A stretch of 36,711 nt of DNA from an uncultured Planctomycetota bacterium (GTDB taxonomy: Bacteria; Planctomycetota; Brocadiia; CAIUPP01): assembly GCA_903901045.1 (NCBI GenBank), contig CAIUPP010000133.1, positions 1 to 36,711 on the forward strand, written 5' to 3'. Below are positions 7,585-14,665 of the stretch, in pieces (position 1 is the first letter of the stretch; each line of letters starts with the position of its first letter). The notes beneath the pieces are model-generated. The model did not search any database and was not told the DNA's origin. It saw only the letters and a list, made by a program, of their open reading frames with translations. Position numbers and translations under genes: made by a program.

Positions 7585-8025
7585 ATGGGCGAACACGCGA
7601 ACGAAAGCGCCGCCTCCGCCCCCCAGGAAGCGGTGGACCTCGAAACGGCCATTCGCCGGCGCATCCTGCCCAAGGACCCGCGCTACCAGCTGGCCGCGTA
7701 CCTTTTCATGTACGAGGCGCTGGCCTACACTCAGAAGAAGCTGGGCCGGGACGATCCCGCCCTGGAACCGGCCGCGCGGCACCTGACAGGCCAGGAGTTG
7801 CTGGAGGGGATCCGCCAGTACGCGCATCAGGCGTTCGGCCCGCTCGCGCCCACCGTCTTTCGCAGTTGGGGGGTGCGCAACACGACGGACTTCGGCGAGA
7901 TCGTCTTCAATCTCGTTGACCACGAACTGCTCGGCAAGACCGATGAAGACCGCCGCGAGGATTTCGCGGGGGGCTTCGACTTCGACACCGCTTTCGAGGG
8001 CCCGCTCGAGGCGGAGCCGGAATGA
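7585..8025 (+). CDS. Minf_1886 family conserved protein
   Basis: A 146-residue protein of unknown function. It shows the block pattern of the Minf_1886 family: ILPKDPRYQLAAYLFMYEAL, then HLTGQELLEGIRQYAHQAFG, then SWGVRNTTDFGEIVFNLVD, and an acidic end with DF-x-DF. I recall the family mainly from Planctomycetota, Verrucomicrobiota and related phyla. No signal peptide or membrane segment is visible, so it is probably cytoplasmic. The ATG at 7585 is preceded by AAGAGGAG about 12 bp upstream. The longer frame from 7537 runs through the repeat element and is rejected. The next gene, 110 bp downstream, is separated by a palindromic repeat. Confidence 0.82.
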   Translation: MGEHANESAASAPQEAVDLETAIRRRILPKDPRYQLAAYLFMYEALAYTQKKLGRDDPALEPAARHLTGQELLEGIRQYAHQAFGPLAPTVFRSWGVRNTTDFGEIVFNLVDHELLGKTDEDRREDFAGGFDFDTAFEGPLEAEPE

Positions 8026-8033
8026 TCAGGCAA

Positions 8034-8105
8034 CATGGTGGAGCGCGGTGTCCTCACCGCGATTTGGCATTAATAAGCGCGCTGAGGACAGCGCGCTCCA
8101 CCATG
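8034..8105. repeat. Inverted repeat with 23-bp arms
   Basis: Arm 8034-8056 (CATGGTGGAGCGCGGTGTCC...) matches the reverse complement of 8083-8105 at 22 of 23 positions. The 26-bp middle itself contains CACCGCG/GCGCGCT words. It lies exactly between two same-strand genes, ending 30 bp before the next start codon, and could act as a transcript hairpin. Confidence 0.85.
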
Positions 8106-8134
8106 GATACGACACGGTACCCGAAGGGAACTCC

Positions 8135-9232
8135 ATGCACGCGGAACACAAAGGACTCGTCCTCTCCGTCCCCTGGCCGCTGAGGCTCTTCGGCGACTAC
8201 CAGGACTTCCTTGAGCTTCCGTGCGTCGTCATGGCGGCTGACCTGCGCACGGCCATCGTCGCGACCCCCGCTGAAGGGGAGTTCAGTAGCATCGCCGCCC
8301 CGGGCCTCCCCAAGCCGCTATCCGTCAAGCTGGACGCCTCGACGAGCCTCCCCGCGCTGCCGGGATTCTCCGCCGCATTGCAGGCCGTCGCCGCCCGCGG
8401 CTTCCCCCTGACCGGCGCGCACAACTTCCGCGTCGTGACCAACGCCCCCTGGTTCGATCGGTTGCCGGACAGCCCGGCGCTGCTGGTCGGCTGGATCGCG
8501 GCCTTCCTTGCGATCAATGACGGCCTCGCGAAGTTCAGCGGGCAGGATCTCGCGGAAATCGCCATCGCGGCGCGAAGCGCCGAACCGGTCTTCCGCCGCC
8601 AGATTCCCGAACTCTACGCCACTACCCTGGGCGGCACGCTCCGGATGCAGCCGGGCGATGCGCTGGCCGCGAAACCGCTTGAGCGCAATATGCCGGGCAT
8701 CGTCATCGGCAGCATCCCGGCCACCACCGGCGACTCGAAAGCCGCGCCCATCGCGGAAATGCTCAAGGCGCTGCTGGCGCTGAAGCAGTCCGGCGCGGCG
8801 TTCGACGTCCGCAAATCCACGCTGGAGGAGGTCGTGCCGCTGCTTCGCAAAATAAGCGACGCGGAGGCGGGGCTGGTGTACGCGCAGGTGCGCCTGCGCG
8901 ATATCTGCCGCGAGGCGATCGAGACGCTGGAGTTCGAGGAAGGGTTCGACGACGACAAGCTGGGGGAGTTGCTGGAGGAATCGCACGCGGTGCTTGGGGA
9001 CTACCTGGGGCTGCGCGACGAGCGCACGGAGGAATTGATGGCCGCCGCGGTGGCAGGGGGGGCGCTCGGCTGCAAGGTCATCCCCGGCTGCGCTTCATTC
9101 ATCGCTTTTGCCGGCGGCCGCGCGGATGAAGTGCTCAAAGCCATCCGCGTCACCGGCGCGCAGGCCCGCCTCGCCAACGCGACCGACGGGATACGCATCG
9201 AAGAACACGGCTGCGGGTGCGCATCGCACTAA
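8135..9232 (+). CDS. GHMP-kinase-like protein with degenerate ATP loop
   Basis: A 365-residue protein with the architecture of sugar GHMP kinases (galactokinase/mevalonate kinase). Motif 1 is PWPLRLFGDYQDF (13-25), comparable to P-G-R-x-x-L-x-G-E-H-x-D-Y. The middle has AEPVFRRQIPELYATTLGG, in the place of the segment before the catalytic Asp. The C-terminal part has LLEESHAVLGDYLGL and GALGCKVIPGCASFIAF, resembling motif 3. The central P-x-G-x-G-L-S-S-S-A loop is not present: at 103-118 the sequence reads NAPWFDRLPDSPALLV. It may be an inactive kinase or one with altered nucleotide binding. The start is chosen for GAAGGGA six bases upstream; the frame extends to 7916 but runs through the previous gene and the repeat. 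Confidence 0.7.
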   Translation: MHAEHKGLVLSVPWPLRLFGDYQDFLELPCVVMAADLRTAIVATPAEGEFSSIAAPGLPKPLSVKLDASTSLPALPGFSAALQAVAARGFPLTGAHNFRVVTNAPWFDRLPDSPALLVGWIAAFLAINDGLAKFSGQDLAEIAIAARSAEPVFRRQIPELYATTLGGTLRMQPGDALAAKPLERNMPGIVIGSIPATTGDSKAAPIAEMLKALLALKQSGAAFDVRKSTLEEVVPLLRKISDAEAGLVYAQVRLRDICREAIETLEFEEGFDDDKLGELLEESHAVLGDYLGLRDERTEELMAAAVAGGALGCKVIPGCASFIAFAGGRADEVLKAIRVTGAQARLANATDGIRIEEHGCGCASH

Positions 9233-9249
9233 TCGTCGTCATCGCGAGC

Positions 9250-9292
9250 CGTTCGACGTTGCTCACGGCCCTGAGTTCATCGAAGGGTGAGC
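9250..9292. repeat. Small imperfect palindrome
   Basis: GTTCGACGTTGCTCACGGCC is followed by CTGAGTTCATCGAAGGGTGA. GCTCAC (9261-9266) pairs with GTGAGC (9287-9292) and CCCT pairs with AGGG inside. It resembles dispersed elements I recall from environmental genomes. The rest of 9233-9500 shows nothing recognisable. Confidence 0.5.
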
Positions 9293-9500
9293 GCCGAGGA
9301 GAACTGCGTTGGCTCACGAACGGTTATCGGCGCGAACGTGGCGATCTACCGCTTTTCCCAACCACCCAAGGCACGTGGGCGTTCGCGGCGAGCGGGTGAG
9401 AAGACGGGAAGATTGCCACGGCCGGCGCGGTGACGGTGCAGAGCAATAGGGGATTCGCGGCGCGCCGACCTCGCAATGACGTTATTTCACCCGTTGCCAG

Positions 9501-9794
9501 TCACTGCCCCGCCCAGACTTCCCGATGATCATTCTTGTACACGCGGCAGTTCTGCCCCACGCCAACGGCGGACAGGGAAGTCTTCACCAAAAAGAACCTC
9601 TCGCCGTCGATCTCGATGAAGCTGTACTCGCCCGGTGCTGCACGTTCGTAAAACCTGCGACAGTCGGCGACCGGTTCCATCCTGGTGACGACTCCGCAGT
9701 CCACGACTTCGACGCGCCCCTTGGACGACAATATCTGGAAGCCCACCCACAGAAACGCGAGGACCATGACGGTCTTGTACAGGTTCGGAAACAT
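9501..9794 (-). CDS. Small membrane-anchored hypothetical protein
   Basis: 97 residues. I do not recognise the family. Residues 7-23 (TVMVLAFLWVGFQILSS) form one membrane segment or signal anchor. The remaining ~75 residues would lie outside the membrane and carry three cysteines (in VVDCGVV, ADCRRF and GQNCRVY). GGGGAG sits about 10 bases before the ATG, and a possible promoter is at 9955-9982. The gene stands alone in accessory DNA. Confidence 0.55.
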   Translation of the reverse strand: MFPNLYKTVMVLAFLWVGFQILSSKGRVEVVDCGVVTRMEPVADCRRFYERAAPGEYSFIEIDGERFFLVKTSLSAVGVGQNCRVYKNDHREVWAGQ

Positions 9795-9954
9795 ATCGTG
9801 ACTGCTCCCCAGGGACGATGCATGTTTCGGAGGCGGAGGGGCCGACGAGAGGATGCGTATCCGCCAGCCAGTGCCCCGCGTGCCTCCTGCGCCAGGGGCT
9901 CCCCTGAGCCACCACTCGGCGGAAATGATACTGCGCCCAATACCAGTGGCGGCT

Positions 9955-9982
9955 ATTATCCTTCTTGACGCTGAAAAGTCAA
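9955..9982 (-). promoter_or_regulatory. Possible promoter for the 97-residue protein gene
   Basis: TTGACT (9982-9977), a 16-bp spacer, then GATAAT (9960-9955) on the minus strand, about 155 nt before the ATG. The rest of the 9795-10064 interval holds nothing else I can name. Confidence 0.4.
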
Positions 9983-10064
9983 GCCATCCGGAGGGTTTCT
10001 GCTGGGTCCGGAGGCGGCGCGAGCCGGTTGATGCGGTTCGTCGCGCGGGTGGGGGAAAAGAGGC

Positions 10065-10594
10065 TCACGCAAAGACGCAAAGGCGCAAAGAACGGCGAGG
10101 CAACGTGTTTCATTCACGCAGGCTGTCGTCTGATTTACTCTTTGTCTTGCGCCCAGACCACCCAAGCAGGAACAAATTCAGAACCACAGCCCAGAGCAGC
10201 ATTCTGCGCGCCATCTCACCGCAATCGAGAATCATGCTGCCGAAGCCGAATACGACCACCACTTCAGCCACGAACAGGGTCTTGAACGTCGCTGACAGGC
10301 ATGCTGCGGCTGAGCCGTCGAATGATCTTCTCTGGCGGAGCTTGCAGAAGGTCGCAATGGCTGCACCTGCGAGAACCGCCAAGATGGAACCTGCTACTGC
10401 CGGGTAGATGCGCCACCGGAGTGTTCCGCAGGGGTGTTTGAGATAATCACGTGAAACTGCGAATAGTTGGAGGCCTATTAAGAACACCAGGATGCCATGC
10501 ACGAACAGCGCCCCCGTTACCCCGCGCGTTATGTGATCGCTGAATCTCTTCATCCACCCTCTCCTCTCGTTCTTTGCGCCTTTGCGGCTTTGCG
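10065..10594. mobile_element. Putative single-gene cassette with 30-bp terminal inverted repeats
   Basis: Left arm 10065-10094 (TCACGCAAAGACGCAAAGG...) and right arm 10565-10594 are inverted copies with 29 of 30 positions identical. They enclose exactly one ORF (10110-10553), with 15 bp and 11 bp between the arms and the gene. The arms are built of degenerate GCAAAG words. No transposase is inside, so if mobile it is non-autonomous. Calling it mobile is inference. Confidence 0.5.
10110..10553 (-). CDS. Hypothetical four-helix membrane protein
   Basis: 147 residues with about four membrane segments: near 13-33 (GALFVHGILVFLIGLQLFAV), 50-68 (YPAVAGSILAVLAGAAIAT), 91-110 (TLFVAEVVVVFGFGSMIL) and 119-133 (LLWAVVLNLFLLGWS). 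The C-terminus is charged. The family is not recognised. GAGGAGAGGG lies just upstream of the ATG. It is the only gene between the 30-bp inverted repeats at 10065 and 10565, and its codon use looks less GC-biased than neighbouring core genes, suggesting acquisition. Confidence 0.6.
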   Translation of the reverse strand: MKRFSDHITRGVTGALFVHGILVFLIGLQLFAVSRDYLKHPCGTLRWRIYPAVAGSILAVLAGAAIATFCKLRQRRSFDGSAAACLSATFKTLFVAEVVVVFGFGSMILDCGEMARRMLLWAVVLNLFLLGWSGRKTKSKSDDSLRE

Positions 10595-10717
10595 TGACCC
10601 CGACGTTTCATTAAATCAAGCGAGCCGACTTCAGCTGTACCGGCGCAAGAGGGGCTCATGCGCCGGCCATGGGGTATGCTGAAGCCGGCTCAACTTAATC
10701 AGTTACGAAGAACCGTT

Positions 10718-10748
10718 GTTCTCTGCGTCCTCCGCGTCTCCGCGGTGA
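10718..10748. repeat. Solo microrepeat arm
   Basis: GTTCTCTGCGTCCTCCGCGT followed by CTCCGCGGTGA, the same family as the right arm at 7521-7550. No inverted partner was found nearby. Confidence 0.6.
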
Positions 10749-10757
10749 ACACTCCCG

Positions 10758-11660
10758 TCAGGCGTTCTTCCAGTGCGGCGTTTCGGGCAGAAGCTTGTCA
10801 AAGGCCGCGATCAGCTTCTGCTCATAGGCTCCAGCGTACGTGCCGGCGAGGAATTTGTCCAGCGCTTCTTCAAAGAATAATTGCCAGGAGGTGTCCTCGG
10901 CGCCCGGGTTGATCGGGAAGAAGAGCGCGTTGTTCGCGCGCGCGGCCTTGAAGTCTCCCGGCGCGTCGCCGATCATCAGAATCTTGCTCTTGTCGTATTT
11001 GCCTTCGGTGGCAAACTTTATATGCTCCGTCTTGCTTCCCATCTCCTGCCCGGCGATGAGGCTGACGAAGCCGTCGATGCTGTGTTCTTTCCACTCGCGG
11101 ACCAGCGCTTCGGTGGGGGTCTGGCTGACGACGATCATGTCCGCCTTCGGCTTCGCCTTCACCAGCGACTCGCGGACGAACGGGAAGGGGGGCACGTCGT
11201 GGACCATCTGGGCGATGCTGTCGTTGACCGCCTTCGACCAGACCAGCGCCTCCTCCAGTTCCTTCTTGGCCGGGCCGGTCGCCTGCGCGATGGCCGCTTT
11301 GAGGGTGTCGTTGCTCAGCACCTTGTTGTTCTTGACGAACTCTTTGATGTACTTCCCCTCGGTGACTTTCGCGCCACGGCGCTTGACCTCTTCGCGGTCA
11401 TGGAGCAGGTCGATCACGCGCACGACCGCCTCCCAGCGGTTGCAGCCGCGCCACTTCGAGTACAGGTTCACGAAGTCCCACGCTTCGCGCGTGTACTTGC
11501 TGATCGCCTGGCAATGGAACTTGTCGATGAAGTTGGGGCAGAAGCATTCCTTGTGCTTGATCTCCATCGTGTCGAACGCGCAGCCGTCCGAGTCGATGCC
11601 GATGAAGAAGTCGTGCTTCTTGGGGAGCGCCTGAAGCGCTTCGTGGTGCGCAGCAGCCAT
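10758..11660 (-). CDS. HAD-superfamily hydrolase
   Basis: 300 residues. Motif I is FFIGIDSDGCAFDTME, with D23 as nucleophile and D25 as general acid. Motif II is MIVVSQTPT (Ser/Thr), and motifs III/IV are KILMIGDAPGDFKAA. A long helical cap of about 130 residues, including KHKECFCPNFIDKFHC, lies between motifs I and II. The substrate is unknown, but the adjacent SDR and gnd genes on the same strand suggest a sugar phosphate. The ATG at 11660 is preceded by AGGAGGAA at good spacing; the frame extension to 11702 has no binding site and enters the palindrome at 11691. Confidence 0.85.
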   Translation of the reverse strand: MAAAHHEALQALPKKHDFFIGIDSDGCAFDTMEIKHKECFCPNFIDKFHCQAISKYTREAWDFVNLYSKWRGCNRWEAVVRVIDLLHDREEVKRRGAKVTEGKYIKEFVKNNKVLSNDTLKAAIAQATGPAKKELEEALVWSKAVNDSIAQMVHDVPPFPFVRESLVKAKPKADMIVVSQTPTEALVREWKEHSIDGFVSLIAGQEMGSKTEHIKFATEGKYDKSKILMIGDAPGDFKAARANNALFFPINPGAEDTSWQLFFEEALDKFLAGTYAGAYEQKLIAAFDKLLPETPHWKNA

Positions 11661-11690
11661 GTGGTGTTCCTCCTTTGTGAGTGATGTGAC

Positions 11691-11715
11691 AGGGCGCAGC
11701 ATGCTGCGCCCCTAC
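11691..11715. repeat. 25-bp palindrome, GCA/TGC version
   Basis: Identical to 277-301. It sits in the 67-bp gap between the SDR stop and the HAD start, on the transcript of the same-strand genes. Confidence 0.8.
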
Positions 11716-11727
11716 AGGCAATTCGCC

Positions 11728-12546
11728 TTAGATGTTAAACGCCAGATACCCGCCATCCACCGGCAGGGTAATGCCGGACACGAACCCCGCCGCCTGGTTC
11801 GACATGAGGAAGATCACCGCGCCGCAGAGCTCGTGCGCTTCGCCGAAGCGTCCGTACGGCGTGTGTGCGATGACGGCCTGCCCGCGCGCGGTGAGCGACC
11901 CGTCCGGGTTCAGCAGCAATGCGCGGTTCTGGTCGGCGATGAGGAACCCCGGCGCGATGGCGTTGACGCGAATGCCGAAGGGGGCCAGTTCTTTGGCCTG
12001 CGCCACGGTCTGATTCATCACCGCCGCCTTGGCTGCGCTGTACGCATAGACCCCGGACAGCGGGTTGTATGAGGACATGGAGGCGATGTTGATGACGCTG
12101 GCCTTGATTTTCTTCTCGATCCAGTACTTGGAGAAGTGCTTGATCGGAAGGATGCAGCCGGCGAGCAGGTTCAGTTTGAGGACGAATTCAACATCCTCCG
12201 CCTTGACCTCCTGGAGGGTGCTTTTGCCGCGGTTGCCTCCCGCGCCGTTGATCAGGATGTCCACCTGGCCGTACAGTTTGACTGATTTTTCGATCGCGGC
12301 CTTGATGGACTCTTCGTCCATGAGGTTCACCTGGACGGAGTTGACGCGCTCGTCATTCTTGATCGCCTTGCGGATCTTGGCGACCTTCTCGTCGAGCGCT
12401 TCCTGGCGGATGTCCCAGAGGATGACATTGGCGCCGGCCGCCGCGAGCGCTTCGCCCATCAGGCTGCACAGCACGCCGCCGCCGCCGGTCACAACCGCCG
12501 TGCGGCCTTCGAGAGAGAACATGTTCATCAGGTATGAATTACACAT
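11728..12546 (-). CDS. SDR-family oxidoreductase, sugar-acid type
   Basis: 272 residues, short-chain dehydrogenase/reductase. The NAD(P)-binding region is TAVVTGGGGVLCSLMGEAL (the glycine-rich motif departs from the usual TGxxxGxG), followed by DILINGAGGN. The catalytic Ser lies in VINIASMSSYNPLSG and Tyr-x-x-x-Lys in YAYSAAKAAV. The C-terminus ends in GITLPVDGGYLAF. Overall it is most like D-mannonate oxidoreductase (fructuronate reductase-like SDR) proteins, and with gnd upstream and a HAD gene downstream on the same strand a role in hexuronate or aldonate metabolism is plausible. GAGGAG lies about 7 bases before the ATG at 12546. Met7 or Met9 are alternative starts. Confidence 0.87.
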   Translation of the reverse strand: MCNSYLMNMFSLEGRTAVVTGGGGVLCSLMGEALAAAGANVILWDIRQEALDEKVAKIRKAIKNDERVNSVQVNLMDEESIKAAIEKSVKLYGQVDILINGAGGNRGKSTLQEVKAEDVEFVLKLNLLAGCILPIKHFSKYWIEKKIKASVINIASMSSYNPLSGVYAYSAAKAAVMNQTVAQAKELAPFGIRVNAIAPGFLIADQNRALLLNPDGSLTARGQAVIAHTPYGRFGEAHELCGAVIFLMSNQAAGFVSGITLPVDGGYLAFNI

Positions 12547-12560
12547 GCCGGGCTCCTCAT

Positions 12561-13022
12561 TAACGAATCAATGGCGAATGAAGAATAGCGAATTGCCAAT
12601 TGCGAATGTCACGCTTTTTCAAAGCCGCGCACTCTCGCGGTCTTGATGCTGCTGCCGAATATCTTGCTCAGTTCCTCGGCCTCCTTCAACAGTGGTTCCA
12701 CTCGTTCAGGAGCTACCAACTCGGCTCGATGAATAAAACGAAGCCAGAACCGCGCTTCCTTCACTTCCTTCCATACGACGCCCATCTTGTGAACAAAGTC
12801 GTCCCGTGATTCGGCTCCGCGGGCTTCCTCGTAGTTCGCGCCTGCGGATGTGGATGCTCTGAATAGCTGCTGGCCCACGTGGCGGCTGTGTACGTCTTTG
12901 CGCAGCGCCTTTGTCAACCTGAAGACGCGCGTGGCGAAGACCAGCATCCGTTCCGAGAGATCGTCACCGGGCGCCGTTCGCAATTCGCTATTGGCCATTC
13001 GCTATTCGCAATTCCTTCGTTA
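12561..13022. mobile_element. Putative single-gene cassette with 48-bp imperfect terminal inverted repeats
   Basis: Left arm 12561-12608 and right arm 12975-13022 align as inverted copies without gaps at 37 of 48 positions. Both begin TAACGAA from the outside and consist of GCGAATTGC/GCGAATAGC words. The unit abuts the gnd stop codon (13025-13023) on the right and stops just before the SDR ribosome binding site on the left. It contains one gene, whose stop codon abuts the left arm and whose start codon lies inside the right arm. No transposase is present. Mobility is inferred. Confidence 0.52.
12609..12998 (-). CDS. Four-helix-bundle protein (23S rRNA intervening-sequence/S23 type)
   Basis: 129 residues. 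It carries the family pattern: DLSERMLVFATRVFRLTKAL, then VGQQLFRASTSAGANYEEAR, then DFVHKMGVVWKEVKEARFWL and LLKEAEELSKIFGSSIKTAR. These proteins were first noticed inside intervening sequences of 23S rRNA genes and form homo-oligomeric helical bundles; their function is unresolved. Here there is no rRNA nearby. The first residues MANSELRT are encoded by the right inverted repeat of the cassette, so the true start could be later, although no better ribosome binding site exists. It lies in the gnd-SDR-HAD transcript direction. Confidence 0.85.
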   Translation of the reverse strand: MANSELRTAPGDDLSERMLVFATRVFRLTKALRKDVHSRHVGQQLFRASTSAGANYEEARGAESRDDFVHKMGVVWKEVKEARFWLRFIHRAELVAPERVEPLLKEAEELSKIFGSSIKTARVRGFEKA

Positions 13023-14474
13023 TCACACCGTATACGTCGACGCGCTGGTCGTGCCGCCATGTCCGGTCCAGTTCGTGTGGAACACCTCGCCGCGTTTCTT
13101 GTCGACGCGTTCGTAGGTGTGGGCGCCGAAGTAGTCGCGCTGCGCCTGGAGCAGGTTCGCGGGCAGGCGCTTGCAGCGATAGCCGTCGAAGAACGCCAGC
13201 GCGGAGCTCATCGTCGGCACCGGCACGCCGTACTTCGTGGCTTTGACCACCACGCTGCGCCAGGACTTGTCGGCCTTGAGGACGGCGTCGGCGAAGAACG
13301 GGTCGAGCAGCAGGTTGGTGAGGTCCGGCTTCCGGACGTACGCTTCCTTGATCTTCCCGAGGAACATGGAGCGGATGATGCAGCCGCCGCGCCACATCAG
13401 CGCGATCCCGCCGTAGTTCAGGTTCCATTTGTACGTCTTTGCCGCCGAGCGCATGAGCTGGAAGCCCTGCGCGTAGCTGATGATCTTGGAGGCGTAGAGA
13501 GCGCGGCGAAGGTCTTCGAGCATCGCCTGCTTGTCGCCGCGGATCTTCTTGGGCCGGCCCTTGAGCACCTTGGAGGCCGCCACGCGCTCTTCCTTGATCG
13601 CGGAGAGGCAGCGGGCGAAGACCGCTTCGCCGATCAGCGTCAGCGGCTGGCCTTCATCCAGAGCCGCCAGCACCGTCCACTTGCCCGTTCCCTTCTGCCC
13701 GGCGGTGTCGAGGATCAGGTCGACCACGGCCTGGCCCTGCTCATCCTTGTACGCGAGGATGTCGCGGGTGATCTCGATGAGGTAGGACTTCAACTCCGCC
13801 TCGTTCCAGGCCTTGAAGACCTCGTGCATCTCCTCGTTGGTCATTCCGAGGCCCTGCTTCATGATCTGGTAGACCTCGCAGATCATCTGCATGTCGCCAT
13901 ACTCGATGCCGTTGTGGACCATCTTGACGAAATGCCCCGCGCCGTTCTCACCCACCCACTCGCAGCAGGGCTCGCCTTCTTCGGTCTGAGCGCAGATTTT
14001 CTGGAAGATGTTCTTGACGTGCGGCCAGGCGGCGGGGCTGCCGCCGGGCATCATCGAGGGGCCCTTGAGCGCGCCCTCTTCGCCGCCGGAGACGCCGGTG
14101 CCGATGTAGAGCAGTCCCTTGCTTTCGACCAGCGCCGTGCGGCGGATGGTGTCCGGGAAGTGGCTGTTGCCGCCGTCGATGATGATGTCGCCCGGTTCGA
14201 GCAAGGGGATCAACTGATTGATGAAATCATCCACCGCCTCGCCCGCCTTGACCAGCATGATAACCTTGCGGGGGCGGTTCAGCGCCGCCACGAACTCCTG
14301 CAAGCTGTGGTAGCCGGCGATATTCTTCCCCTTGGCGCGACCATTCACGAACGCGTCCACCTTCTCGATGGTGCGGTTGAACACCGCCACGGAGAACCCC
14401 TTGCTCTCCATATTCAGCACCAGGTTCTCTCCCATCACCGCCAGGCCGATAAGGCCGACATCCTGCTTTGCCAT
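13023..14474 (-). CDS. gnd: 6-phosphogluconate dehydrogenase, decarboxylating
   Basis: 483 residues, full length for the long (dimeric) form. It converts 6-phosphogluconate to ribulose 5-phosphate with NADP+ in the pentose phosphate pathway. The Rossmann start is VGLIGLAVMGENL, followed by FNRT. Substrate and catalytic segments are IIIDGGNSHFPDT, GTGVSGGEEGALKGPSMMPG, KMVHNGIEYGDMQ and AGQKGTGKWT. The C-terminal swapped tail includes DYFGAHTYER and FHTNWTGHGG. The binding site GGAGAG is about 10 bases before the ATG, with a promoter at 14542-14570. The ribulose 5-phosphate produced is also the substrate of RibB and the precursor pool for KdsD, both in this window. Confidence 0.97.
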   Translation of the reverse strand: MAKQDVGLIGLAVMGENLVLNMESKGFSVAVFNRTIEKVDAFVNGRAKGKNIAGYHSLQEFVAALNRPRKVIMLVKAGEAVDDFINQLIPLLEPGDIIIDGGNSHFPDTIRRTALVESKGLLYIGTGVSGGEEGALKGPSMMPGGSPAAWPHVKNIFQKICAQTEEGEPCCEWVGENGAGHFVKMVHNGIEYGDMQMICEVYQIMKQGLGMTNEEMHEVFKAWNEAELKSYLIEITRDILAYKDEQGQAVVDLILDTAGQKGTGKWTVLAALDEGQPLTLIGEAVFARCLSAIKEERVAASKVLKGRPKKIRGDKQAMLEDLRRALYASKIISYAQGFQLMRSAAKTYKWNLNYGGIALMWRGGCIIRSMFLGKIKEAYVRKPDLTNLLLDPFFADAVLKADKSWRSVVVKATKYGVPVPTMSSALAFFDGYRCKRLPANLLQAQRDYFGAHTYERVDKKRGEVFHTNWTGHGGTTSASTYTV

Positions 14475-14541
14475 TTTGATGACTCTCCGGTAGAAAAAGG
14501 GTCATTGGATCGCTGCGGACCATATGCGCCTCAGACCGAGT

Positions 14542-14570
14542 AATATGACGGAGGAGCGGCGCTAAGTCAA
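14542..14570 (-). promoter_or_regulatory. Promoter for gnd
   Basis: TTGACT (14570-14565), a 17-bp spacer, then CATATT (14547-14542) on the minus strand, about 68 bp before the gnd ATG. Confidence 0.5.
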
Positions 14571-14629
14571 GCGAAGGAAGGAGCAGGGCGGGCGAACGTC
14601 AGTTGTTCATGGCAGTTGTACACTGAACG

Positions 14630-14658
14630 TTGAGTCCATTCCTGCGTTCTGTTATCCT
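14630..14658 (+). promoter_or_regulatory. Promoter for the mannosyltransferase gene, probably leaderless
   Basis: TTGAGT (14630-14635), a 17-bp spacer, then TATCCT (14653-14658). The ATG follows only 7 bases after the -10 box, so transcription would start at or next to the start codon. Confidence 0.6.
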
Positions 14659-14665
14659 ACCCCGC

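Noticed and set aside
10065-10594. Integron gene cassette
   Set aside because: There is no attC-like core (GTTRRRY) at either end and no integrase. The arms are simple inverted copies.
12609-12998. A 23S rRNA intervening sequence
   Set aside because: The protein family fits, but no rRNA sequence was recognised on either side; the neighbours are gnd and an SDR gene.
12879-14543. 554-codon plus-strand open frame opposite gnd
   Set aside because: It is entirely antisense to gnd, a certain gene, and has the skewed His/Arg/Leu/Val-rich composition of a shadow frame.
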